A stretch of 64,000 nt of DNA from Chryseolinea lacunae (GTDB taxonomy: Bacteria > Bacteroidota > Bacteroidia > Cytophagales > Cyclobacteriaceae): contig NZ_JAERRB010000001.1 of the NCBI RefSeq assembly GCF_016735595.1, positions 496,001-560,000 on the forward strand. Reading direction: 5' to 3'. The notes beneath the pieces are model-generated. The model was not told the DNA's origin. It was given only the letters and a program-made list of their open reading frames with translations, and made no database searches. The stretch's first letter is position 1. The number at the start of each line of letters is the position of its first letter. The position numbers were made by a program, and so were the translations under genes. Shown piece by piece: positions 51,100 through 58,557 of this stretch.

Positions 51100-51555
51100 A
51101 TGAAAACCTTAGTAAGACAAAATGCTACTTTGTTTCCATCCCTTCCTTCATTACTCGAAGATTTTTTTAACCGGGATTGGGCGGATTCCACATTGGCCAA
51201 TCGAAACTATTCAGCCACCTTGCCTGCAGTGAACGTGCGGGAAACCAATGAAGAGTACGTCATTGATGTTGCCGCTCCGGGCATGAAGCGCGATGAGTTC
51301 AAAGTAGAATTGGACAACAATGTGCTTACGATTTCTTCCGAGCGGGAAGAAAAGCATGAAGAGCATGCTGAAAGCGGAAACTATACCCGCAGAGAGTTCA
51401 ACTATCAGTCCTTCCAACGCAGTTTCACATTGCCTGAAAACAAAGTGGAAGGCGAAAAAATATCTGCGCGCTACGCCGACGGCATTCTTCACATCGCCGT
51501 TCCCAAGAAAGACGAAGCGAAAGTGAAGCCGGTCAAGCAAATCACGATTGGCTAA
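51100..51555 (+). CDS. Small heat-shock protein Hsp20
   Basis: A 151-residue alpha-crystallin-type chaperone. N-terminus with SLPSLLEDFFNRDW; alpha-crystallin domain LPAVNVRETNEEYVIDVAAPGMKRDEFKVELDNNVLTISSER (in two strands), RREFNYQSFQRSFTLPENK and the terminal ARYADGILHIAVPK. It prevents aggregation of unfolded proteins in the cytoplasm. It precedes a second Hsp20 gene and a cation/proton antiporter, which suggests a stress-response cluster. Confidence 0.93.
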   Translation: MKTLVRQNATLFPSLPSLLEDFFNRDWADSTLANRNYSATLPAVNVRETNEEYVIDVAAPGMKRDEFKVELDNNVLTISSEREEKHEEHAESGNYTRREFNYQSFQRSFTLPENKVEGEKISARYADGILHIAVPKKDEAKVKPVKQITIG

Positions 51556-51709
51556 CCGACAGGGCAAACTGCCGGTGTAACTTCTTGACTAAATCCTGGA
51601 TAGTTGTGGCATGACAATCCCACGGCTCCATGCTATTCTCCTCCTGATCATTCCACACTATCCTTGATTTTACTTGTTTTCTTAAAAATCATTTTTAACG
51701 TGACAACCT

Positions 51710-52225
51710 ATGAAAACAATTTTCAAACCCATTCATTCTTTATCGCACCTTCTCAACGATGTAGCCGATGTCGAATTGGGACACCAGCGCCTCGGTGGAT
51801 CTCACGTTTTGTTGAGCACGCAATTGTCTGAAAAACCAGACAGCTTTACGGTGAGCGTACCGGTGCCTGGAATGAGCAGAGAGGATCTAGATGTCCATAT
51901 TGAGGATAACGTACTCGTCATCTCAACAAAGGGACAACCTACCGATCTCGAATATCCACGCGCAATCAGGCACGAAGCCCTTAAGTACTCCTTTGTTCTC
52001 CCTGTGGGTATTGACACAGATCGTGTTCAGGCAAAATGCCGGAATGGCCTTCTTACCATCAACCTCGAAAAAATAAAAACCAAAAAAAGCAATACCGTAA
52101 TCAAAGTTCGTGGACAAGAAAATAACGGTAAAGACAACTGGCGAATGAACACATTGTGGGACAAGATAAAGTCCAAATTGGGCTCTGGAAAAACTGTCCC
52201 CATCAGATCAATTAAATATTCCTAG
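51710..52225 (+). CDS. Second Hsp20-family small heat-shock protein
   Basis: A 171-residue Hsp20 homologue: MKTIFKPIHSLSHLLNDV, crystallin domain FTVSVPVPGMSREDLDVHIEDNVLVISTKG, IRHEALKYSFVLPVGIDTDRVQAKCRNGLLTINLEKIK. The IxI-type ending is replaced by a basic C-terminus with NGKDNWRMNTLWDKIKSKLG. More divergent than the first copy, so the two may form mixed oligomers or act on different clients. Same strand, 154 bases downstream. Confidence 0.88.
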   Translation: MKTIFKPIHSLSHLLNDVADVELGHQRLGGSHVLLSTQLSEKPDSFTVSVPVPGMSREDLDVHIEDNVLVISTKGQPTDLEYPRAIRHEALKYSFVLPVGIDTDRVQAKCRNGLLTINLEKIKTKKSNTVIKVRGQENNGKDNWRMNTLWDKIKSKLGSGKTVPIRSIKYS

Positions 52226-52274
52226 TCCGGAATGCGAAAGCAGATGAATCCGTAACATTCAACCCTGTCGTCCC

Positions 52275-53486
52275 TTGCTTGACCCCGGAGAACATTTGTT
52301 AAAAGGCATTGTGGGAATGCTTCTCACGATCCTGTTATTGAGCTGGCTGTTGAAGCGTTTCCGTCAACCTTACTTTAGTGCCTACATCATTGCCGGAATT
52401 TTACTCGGACCGCATGGTCTGCAACTTTTTACCAACGTTACCACCATTGCTCAAATTGGATCGCTTGGGCTGATCATGCAAATGTTTTTCATCGGCGCGG
52501 AAATTGAAGTGCCTGCGCTGATGAAAAATATCCGGATCTCCGCTATTGGCGTGTCTGTTCAGCTTCTGTTAAGCTTTATTTTCATTGCCATGATTGGTCA
52601 TCAGCTCGGATGGGCTACAGGTCAGATTGTCCTATTCAGCTTCATCATCAGCCTAAGCAGCTCTGCCATCATACTGGAATACCTGCACAAGAACACGGAA
52701 ATCAATTCGCGACTGGGTAATCTCGCGACAGGCATATTGATCCTCCAGGATTTCCTGATTGTACCGATGATTATGGTGCTGAATTTTCTGGCAAAAGGGG
52801 AATCGAATATTGGACAATTAATCCTGGGTGTGTTCATCGCCCTTGTATTTGTCGCGTTGTTGCGAATGGTTGTGCTGAAAAGGAAAGTATTGCCGCTCAG
52901 CCTCTCTACTTTCCAGCCGGACCACGAGTTGCAGGTTTTTATCGGATTATTGCTGTGCTTCGGATTTGCCTGGATGACCAGCCTCTTGCATCTTTCGGCG
53001 GCTATGGGCGCGATGTTCGCGGGTGTTATTATCTCGCAAAATGAATCCATGAAATGGCTTGACCGGACCTTGATACCCTTCCGCGTATTCTTTCTCTCAC
53101 TTTTCTTTTTATCCATTGGCCTGCAATTGGACTGGAGTTTTGTCAAGGCGCATAGTGCGCTCATCTCGGCGCTGGTAATACTCATATTCGGTATCAACAG
53201 TCTGATCAACGCGTGTGTGTTCAGGCTTCTGAAGGAGAGCTGGAAAAACAGCCTATATGCCGGTGCATTACTATCTCAAATCGGTGAGTTCAGTCTTGTG
53301 CTGTGCACGGTAGCCAAAAGCCTTAAACTGGTTGATGACTTTTCCTTTCAATTGACATTGGCGGTGGTCTCGGTATCGATGCTACTGTCCTCGGGGTGGA
53401 TAAGCGTTATCCGGAGCTTTTTGTTTCGCAACGTTTCAGAAACCTTGAAGACAACGCGCTTTTTCACGGAAAACAGCCGAAATTAG
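52275..53486 (+). CDS. Cation/proton antiporter, CPA2 (KefB-like) family
   Basis: A 403-residue inner-membrane protein with about 11-12 helices. SAYIIAGILLGPHGLQLF is the typical CPA2 N-terminal helix pair; SLSSSAIILEYLHKN and NLATGILILQDFLIVPMIMVL include the conserved Q-D segment of the transport core; LSAAMGAMFAGVIIS and NSLYAGALLSQIGEFSLVL complete the fold. There is no C-terminal TrkA-N domain. It exchanges K+ or Na+ for H+, in line with the stress context. The start is TTG at 52275; ATG 52317 would cut into the first helix. Confidence 0.85.
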   Translation: MLDPGEHLLKGIVGMLLTILLLSWLLKRFRQPYFSAYIIAGILLGPHGLQLFTNVTTIAQIGSLGLIMQMFFIGAEIEVPALMKNIRISAIGVSVQLLLSFIFIAMIGHQLGWATGQIVLFSFIISLSSSAIILEYLHKNTEINSRLGNLATGILILQDFLIVPMIMVLNFLAKGESNIGQLILGVFIALVFVALLRMVVLKRKVLPLSLSTFQPDHELQVFIGLLLCFGFAWMTSLLHLSAAMGAMFAGVIISQNESMKWLDRTLIPFRVFFLSLFFLSIGLQLDWSFVKAHSALISALVILIFGINSLINACVFRLLKESWKNSLYAGALLSQIGEFSLVLCTVAKSLKLVDDFSFQLTLAVVSVSMLLSSGWISVIRSFLFRNVSETLKTTRFFTENSRN

Positions 53487-53668
53487 AAACTATTATTGAG
53501 GCCGAAAGACAGCGTATTCTGTCGCCCTTATGGGAGGACGAATTTCTGAGACCGTAGACAAGTCCCAGAAAGTCAAGGGTGTTTTTAGCCATCAATCTGC
53601 TGTAATATTTACACAGTAAAATTTGCACCGGATTTTCGCGGAGACAATGAATATTTAAAACTTTGTTC

Positions 53669-53676
53669 TACATTTG
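53669..53676 (+). promoter_or_regulatory. Consensus -7 box upstream of tRNA-Leu
   Basis: TACATTTG matches the Bacteroidota TAnnTTTG box exactly; the preceding bases are AT-rich but a clear TTTG at the right distance is not seen. It is about 115 bases before the tRNA gene, in the 304-bp gap 53487-53790, which holds nothing else. Confidence 0.45.
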
Positions 53677-53790
53677 CCCCCGCACTTGCCCAGCCGGGGG
53701 ACAAACTATGCGAAAGCGAAGGGACTCCGGAGGCGAAAAGAATCTTCGAAATTAGCTGAATTTCGATGTTTTTGGGAAACAAAGTGAAAA

Positions 53791-53872
53791 GCCAAAGTGG
53801 CGGAATTGGTAGACGCGCACGACTCAAAATCGTGTACCGAAAGGTGTGTGGGTTCGATTCCCACCTTTGGTA
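53791..53872 (+). tRNA. tRNA-Leu (anticodon CAA)
   Basis: Cloverleaf: acceptor stem GCCAAAG / CTTTGGT, D arm with GGCGGAATTGGTAGACGC, anticodon stem CACGA/TCGTG with loop CTCAAAA (anticodon CAA), a long class II variable arm (TGTACCGAAAGGTGTGT) and T arm GTGGGTTCGATTCCCAC. The discriminator is A; CCA is not encoded. It reads UUG codons. A terminator follows 18 bases later. Confidence 0.95.
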
Positions 53873-53890
53873 CTCCAAATGTACTTGTGA

Positions 53891-53924
53891 AATCCCGGAT
53901 CATTGATTCGGGATTTTTCTTTTT
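53891..53924 (+). terminator. Terminator of the tRNA-Leu transcript
   Basis: Stem AATCCCG (53891-53897) / CGGGATT (53909-53915) with an 11-base loop, followed by TTTTCTTTTT. A standard Rho-independent terminator shape. Confidence 0.8.
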
Positions 53925-54135
53925 AGTCCATTGCCAATAAAAGGCATACATTTTCCATACACCCGCCTGCTGTGTAGACATTCGGTCTACGCTTTACAAC
54001 AACGAAACAGCGATGCGTTTACAGCTTTCTGCTGTGCCCTATAACCAGGCATTGCTGTGCCCCACGGTCTGCGGCGACAAAACCACCACACATTTCTACA
54101 GGTAGAAACCCAGATGTGATGTTGTTTGATTTAAA

Positions 54136-54143
54136 TAACTTTG
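54136..54143 (+). promoter_or_regulatory. TAnnTTTG box directly before the AraC-type gene
   Basis: TAACTTTG is an exact -7 box match only 4 bases before the ATG at 54148. If used, transcription would begin at or next to the ATG, giving a leaderless message. No good -33 TTTG is seen at the expected distance, so this is tentative. Confidence 0.35.
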
Positions 54144-54147
54144 CAAA

Positions 54148-55083
54148 ATGCAAGAAATACATGATCTGAAGGAGTTATTGGCCGCCAACCCGGAGTGTTA
54201 TGAGGAATACCTGCTCTTGTCGCAGGTCCATCATTTTAATGTTTTTAACCGATCTGAAATTTATGAACGCACGCAGCCCATGCACCGAAGCGACTTCTAC
54301 AAGATTTCGCTGATCTCGGGAACGGGCATACTTCAGATAAAAGATGAATACATCGAAATCAACGGCACAGTGTTGATTTTCTTTAACCCGACCGTGCCCT
54401 ATTTCTGGCAGGCCTTGCTGGAAGAAAGACCATCCTACTATTGTTATTTCGACAATCACTTTCAAACCAAACTACTGAACAAAGATTATTTTCAGAAGTC
54501 TGCATTGTTTGCCCCAAACACAAGCCCTGTGTTTGCGCTCAACGACGAACAATCGGAAGACGTGCGGTTTGTTTTTGAACGCATGTGCCTGGAAATAAAG
54601 AGCGACTATCACTATAGATATGAAACCATAGCGACCTACCTCCAATTGCTTTTGCAAAAGGCCTACCAGTTTCAGAATGCTGCCGAGAAAACATCTGCCA
54701 ACAAACCCGCCGCCATACGGTTGATCTCAAATTTTTTGAACCTCCTCGAAAAACAGTTCCCGATCGATTCAGTAGAACATTCTCTCGTTCTAAAAACACC
54801 GAATGATTTTGCCCGCGAACTTTCCATACACGTCAACTACCTTAACCACACGGTGAAAGAAGTGACCGGAAAAAAGACTTCTGAGATCATTGCTTCGCGC
54901 GTGCTCACCGAAGCCAAGGCATTATTAAAACACAGCAATGCCGACATCTCCGAGATCGGGTATATGCTCGGATTTGAATACCCCTCCAACTTTATTACGT
55001 TCTTCAAACGACACACAAAAGAAACGCCCAAATCTTTTCGGAGCAAAGGAAACACCTCCCCTTCCAGGATCAAAAATATTTGA
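54148..55083 (+). CDS. AraC-family transcriptional regulator
   Basis: A 311-residue regulator. The N-terminal cupin-like part has RSDFYKISLISGTGILQIKDEYIEINGTVLIFFNPTVPYFW (ligand domain, in separate strands), and the C-terminal double helix-turn-helix has TPNDFARELSIHVNYLNHTVKEVTGKKTSEI and SNADISEIGYMLGFEYPSNFITFFKRHTKETPKSFR. Full family length. It is co-directional with the F420-reductase-like gene 214 bases downstream, a pairing that suggests regulation of that gene. Effector unknown. Confidence 0.92.
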   Translation: MQEIHDLKELLAANPECYEEYLLLSQVHHFNVFNRSEIYERTQPMHRSDFYKISLISGTGILQIKDEYIEINGTVLIFFNPTVPYFWQALLEERPSYYCYFDNHFQTKLLNKDYFQKSALFAPNTSPVFALNDEQSEDVRFVFERMCLEIKSDYHYRYETIATYLQLLLQKAYQFQNAAEKTSANKPAAIRLISNFLNLLEKQFPIDSVEHSLVLKTPNDFARELSIHVNYLNHTVKEVTGKKTSEIIASRVLTEAKALLKHSNADISEIGYMLGFEYPSNFITFFKRHTKETPKSFRSKGNTSPSRIKNI

Positions 55084-55134
55084 TTCTCATAACTTTCCAT
55101 TTGATCTAAAAACTTCTGTCGCCGGGCCGGGGCA

Positions 55135-55142
55135 TACCTTTG
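55135..55142 (+). promoter_or_regulatory. Consensus -7 box upstream of the F420-reductase-like gene
   Basis: TACCTTTG matches TAnnTTTG; TTCTG about 20 bases earlier is a weak -33 candidate. Transcription from here would give an untranslated leader of about 150 bases before ATG 55298. Confidence 0.4.
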
Positions 55143-55297
55143 TGCCTGTGAATATCCGACACCAATAAGGCATCACCGCCACTTGTCTGCTGCCAACCCA
55201 CTGGCAGGGAGATTTGTGGGCACGATGATCTATGCTCTCGCCATGTCGGAAAACATGTTCACTACGGCAGAAGAAACTATTAATAATTACCATACAT

Positions 55298-56089
55298 ATG
55301 AAAATCGGAATAATTGGAACCGGTGCCATTGGCGGCACCCTGGCAAAGAAACTGGCCGCGGCAGGTCATGACGTTAAGGTAACAAACGCATCTGCGGAGC
55401 ACGAACTTGCAAACACGGCAGCCAGGCTTGGGGTGGCTCACGCCAGTCTTCGGCAGGTTGTGTCGGGAGTAGACGTAGTGATCGTATCCATTCCAACCAA
55501 CGCCATCGCGGAGCTGCCTAAAGATTTGTTTAGCGGCGTGCCCGACAACGTCATTGTTGTTGACACCAGCAACCACTACCCTACGCGCGATGGCGAGATG
55601 AACGTATTCAACGAGAAATTGGAAAGCGTCTGGGTTTCTGAACAGCTTGGCAGGCCGGTGATTAAAGCTTTCAATAATTTACTTGCGCACTCCCTTGAAC
55701 ATTCAGGAAAAGCTAAAGGTGAACCGGAAAGAGTAGCCATGGCCATTTCTGGCGATGATGAAAAAGCAAGGCGGGTCATTTCAACACTCGTTGACGATGC
55801 CGGCTTTGATCCGGTGGACAACGGTAGCTTGTCAGAATCGTGGAGACATCAGCCCGGCATGCCTGGCTATTGCACAGAACTGAATGCAAGCGAACTCAAA
55901 CAAGCCTTGGTTGACAAAGACGGCATCAAAGGAAAAGGTGCTAGCTTGAGAGACAAATCGATGGAGATCTTTACGGGACTAACAGCCACCCCCACGCACG
56001 AAGAAATCCTGACAATTCTCCGCTCGCTATTCCCCACCAATCCGAAACAGCACAACGCGATTTTAGAGAAAGCCGACAGCGCCAGCTAA
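55298..56089 (+). CDS. NADPH-dependent F420 reductase-like NAD-binding protein
   Basis: A 263-residue Rossmann protein from ATG 55298: MKIGIIGTGAIGGTLAKKLAAAGHDV has the GxGxxG motif at the very N-terminus, followed by GVDVVIVSIPTNAIAELP, VIVVDTSNHYPTR, and LGRPVIKAFNNLLAHSL. This is the F420-dependent NADP reductase/6-phosphogluconate-like group; many Bacteroidota members do not use F420 and their substrates are unknown. The frame opens at 55232 but residues before the nucleotide-binding strand look non-coding. Ends at a good terminator. Confidence 0.85.
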   Translation: MKIGIIGTGAIGGTLAKKLAAAGHDVKVTNASAEHELANTAARLGVAHASLRQVVSGVDVVIVSIPTNAIAELPKDLFSGVPDNVIVVDTSNHYPTRDGEMNVFNEKLESVWVSEQLGRPVIKAFNNLLAHSLEHSGKAKGEPERVAMAISGDDEKARRVISTLVDDAGFDPVDNGSLSESWRHQPGMPGYCTELNASELKQALVDKDGIKGKGASLRDKSMEIFTGLTATPTHEEILTILRSLFPTNPKQHNAILEKADSAS

Positions 56090-56118
56090 AGGACTTTGCA
56101 CGCTTCTCTGAAGGACAA

Positions 56119-56143
56119 GGCCCCGCAGCACGCGGGGCTTTTT
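56119..56143 (+). terminator. Terminator after the F420-reductase-like gene
   Basis: Stem GCCCCGC (56120-56126) / GCGGGGC (56132-56138) with loop AGCAC and a following T-run TTTTT, 30 bases past the stop. Confidence 0.85.
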
Positions 56144-56206
56144 GTTGTGTAACAGATTTTGCACACGAAACGTGAAAGACTCAAAAAAGCATAATATCTT
56201 TCCCGT

Positions 56207-56854
56207 ATGATGACTCCCGACCAGGACAGCCGCCGCCCCATTGCATCTCGCGACTCGGGCTGGGCCAAACAAACCGCTGCCTTTCTGGCCAAACAAGGGT
56301 TGTCGCCCAACGTCATTTCCGTTCTCAGCATTGCGTTCGCACTGGTTTCGCTCGTTGCGTTCTACCTCGACTATCGCGGGGTGGGATTGCATTTTGTGAA
56401 CATGTTGCTGGCCGTGGCCGGAATTCAGGGCCGCCTTATCATGAACCTGCTTGATGGCATGGTGGCCGTTGAGCACAACAAGAAGTCGGCCGTGGGCGGC
56501 ATCTTCAATGAAGTGCCCGACCGGATAACCGACACGTTGATTATTTTCGGAGTCGGTCTTCTGGCAAAACACATGGCCTATGGCATGGACCTGGCCTACT
56601 GGGCCATTGCCCTTTCCATTGCCACCGCCTACATCCGCACACTAGGGGCCTCGTTGCACTGCGGGCATTTTTTTATCGGCCCCATGGCCAAACAACATCG
56701 CATGGCGCTGATCACCGTTGGCTGCGTTGTGGGCATCTGGTATGGGCCCGTATTTTATTACCTGCTCATGGTCATGAACGTGGGCCTGATCATTACGTGC
56801 TATCGCCGGTTGGCCAAAATATTTATTCACCTGCAGAAGAACGCTGTCTCCTAA
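56207..56854 (+). CDS. CDP-alcohol phosphatidyltransferase family protein with variant motif
   Basis: A 215-residue membrane enzyme with about five helices. The family motif DGxxARx8Gx3Dx3D is present as D83-G84..A87-V88, Gly97, Asn101 and Asp105: the Arg is Val and the third Asp is Asn, with Glu102 next to it. I recall this variant (DGMVAVE..NEVPDR) as a distinct subgroup in operons with CdsA and PlsC. It would transfer a phosphoalcohol onto CDP-diacylglycerol in the inner membrane; product unknown. First of three tightly packed lipid genes (15 bases to cdsA). ATG 56207 or 56210. Confidence 0.85.
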   Translation: MMTPDQDSRRPIASRDSGWAKQTAAFLAKQGLSPNVISVLSIAFALVSLVAFYLDYRGVGLHFVNMLLAVAGIQGRLIMNLLDGMVAVEHNKKSAVGGIFNEVPDRITDTLIIFGVGLLAKHMAYGMDLAYWAIALSIATAYIRTLGASLHCGHFFIGPMAKQHRMALITVGCVVGIWYGPVFYYLLMVMNVGLIITCYRRLAKIFIHLQKNAVS

Positions 56855-56869
56855 CGCCCCACACACCTC

Positions 56870-57823
56870 ATGGAAAAAATTCTTCGCCTCGATTTCATTG
56901 AGAATAAAGATCTGCGGATCGTCGTCATCGTCATCTTCGGCATCCTGGCGTTTGCCACCCTGCTGTTCTTTGTGGTGGGCAAGCTCAAACCGCAGGCAAA
57001 CCTGGCCGAGCTGAAGGCCCGCACCAAGTCGTGGTGGATCATGGCCGCCCTGGTGCTCGGTGCCACGCTCATCAACAGCACCATATCGTATGTGGCCATT
57101 GCGCTGTTGTCGTTTGTGGCGTTTCGCGAATTGTATTCGGCGCTGGGGTTTCGCGAGTCGGACCGTCGCGCCATTTTCTGGGCCTACGTGTCCATCCCAA
57201 TCCAGTATTATCTTGCCTACATCGGGTGGTATGGTGCCTTCATCATTTTTATACCCATTGTCATGTTCCTGTTTCTTCCGCTGCGCATGGTGTTGAAAGG
57301 AAACACAAACGGCATCATCAAATCGATGTCGTCGTTGCAATGGATACTGATGCTCACGGTGTTTGGTCTCAGCCACATGGCCTACCTCCTGTCGCTGCCC
57401 GACATCGCCGGGTTTAGCAGTGGCGGCAGAGGGCTGCTGTTGTTCCTGGTGTTTCTGACCGAGATCAACGATGTGATGCAGTTCACCTGGGGCAAACTGC
57501 TTGGCAAACACAAGATCATTCCCAAGGTGAGTCCGAACAAAACCTGGGAAGGTTTTGTGGGTGGTATTATCAGCACCACCATCATTGGCTACTTTCTCGG
57601 CTTCCTCACGCCGCTCACCGACGTGCAGGTTGTGTTTGTGAGTTTCACCATTGCCGTGTCGGGTTTCTTTGGCGACATCGTGATGTCGTCGGTGAAACGA
57701 GACATTGGCGTGAAGGACATGGGCACATCCATTCCCGGCCACGGCGGAATATTAGACCGCATCGATTCGCTGGCCTATACGGCCCCGGCATTCTTTCATC
57801 TTATCTACTACATTGCCTACTAG
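56870..57823 (+). CDS. cdsA: Phosphatidate cytidylyltransferase
   Basis: A 317-residue protein with eight or so membrane helices. The CDS signature is clear at the C-terminus: SGFFGDIVMSSVKRDIGVKDMGTSIPGHGGILDRIDS (GD..S..KR..G.KD....PGHGG..DR.DS), preceded by KVSPNKTWEG. It makes CDP-diacylglycerol from phosphatidate and CTP, the substrate of the CDP-alcohol transferase encoded just before it. The acyltransferase gene begins on the base after its stop. It may be a second, pathway-specific cdsA. Confidence 0.93.
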   Translation: MEKILRLDFIENKDLRIVVIVIFGILAFATLLFFVVGKLKPQANLAELKARTKSWWIMAALVLGATLINSTISYVAIALLSFVAFRELYSALGFRESDRRAIFWAYVSIPIQYYLAYIGWYGAFIIFIPIVMFLFLPLRMVLKGNTNGIIKSMSSLQWILMLTVFGLSHMAYLLSLPDIAGFSSGGRGLLLFLVFLTEINDVMQFTWGKLLGKHKIIPKVSPNKTWEGFVGGIISTTIIGYFLGFLTPLTDVQVVFVSFTIAVSGFFGDIVMSSVKRDIGVKDMGTSIPGHGGILDRIDSLAYTAPAFFHLIYYIAY

Positions 57824-58459
57824 ATGAAAAAGCTGGTTCTGCAGTTTATCTACGGCGTGGTGGTGAAAGCCTTTCTCCGCATCATTGTGGGGGTGAAGTT
57901 CGACAACGGCAAGTTTCTGCTAAACGAAAAACAGTTCATCATCATTGCCAACCACAACAGCCACCTGGACACCATGACCATTATGGCGTCGCTTCCGCGT
58001 CAGCTGATACACAAAGTGAGACCGGTGGCCGCCGCCGATCATTTTGGAAAAACAAAGTTCAAAGAAAAGCTCAGCAACTATTTTGTGAACACGTTGCTGA
58101 TCCAGCGCAAGCGCGACAAAGAGAATCCCGCAAACGACCCGATCCACAAAATGGTGGATGCGCTCGACAAAGGCTTTTCGCTGATCCTTTTCCCGGAAGG
58201 CACACGGGGCGAACCCGAAGTGCAGCAACCCCTCAAGCCTGGCGTGGCCCTCGTGCTGTTGCAGCGACCCGAGGTGAAATACGTGCCCGCCTACATGAAG
58301 GGAATGGGAAAGGCCATGCCCAAAGAAGACAGCCTCATTGTTCCGTTCAATTGCCAATTGGTGTACGGCACACCCCAGATCATTTCCCATGCCGATGTGA
58401 CACCCATCCTGGAGAAAATGCAACATGATTTTAACGCGCTCCAGGAAAAGCTGCGTTAG
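57824..58459 (+). CDS. Lysophospholipid/1-acylglycerol-phosphate acyltransferase (PlsC-like)
   Basis: A 211-residue acyltransferase. The catalytic HX4D is NHNSHLDTMT (about 44-53), and the phosphate-binding FPEGTRGEP (about 124-132) is complete; an N-terminal amphipathic or membrane helix (LQFIYGVVVKAFLRIIVGV) anchors it. It makes phosphatidate, feeding cdsA. The ATG abuts the cdsA stop, so the genes are translationally linked. Together with the first two genes it forms a short phospholipid-synthesis operon. Confidence 0.9.
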   Translation: MKKLVLQFIYGVVVKAFLRIIVGVKFDNGKFLLNEKQFIIIANHNSHLDTMTIMASLPRQLIHKVRPVAAADHFGKTKFKEKLSNYFVNTLLIQRKRDKENPANDPIHKMVDALDKGFSLILFPEGTRGEPEVQQPLKPGVALVLLQRPEVKYVPAYMKGMGKAMPKEDSLIVPFNCQLVYGTPQIISHADVTPILEKMQHDFNALQEKLR

Positions 58460-58500
58460 TCTCGTGTGTTGTGAAGAAAATTCATTTTTAATTCCAGAGA

Positions 58501-58528
58501 TTTGACTCCTGACAGATTTCTACTTTTA
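58501..58528 (+). promoter_or_regulatory. Candidate promoter of the DUF4153 gene
   Basis: TTTG at 58501-58504 and TACTTTTA at 58521-58528 (16-base spacing) approximate the Bacteroidota promoter, 30 bases before ATG 58558. The -7 box lacks the final G. Confidence 0.35.
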
Positions 58529-58557
58529 CGTTCATCGATCATACTCCCAACGCTGTT

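Noticed and set aside
53791-53980. tRNA-Leu as an integration site for a mobile island
   Set aside because: No integrase gene and no repeat of the tRNA 3' end were seen nearby; flanking genes look ordinary.
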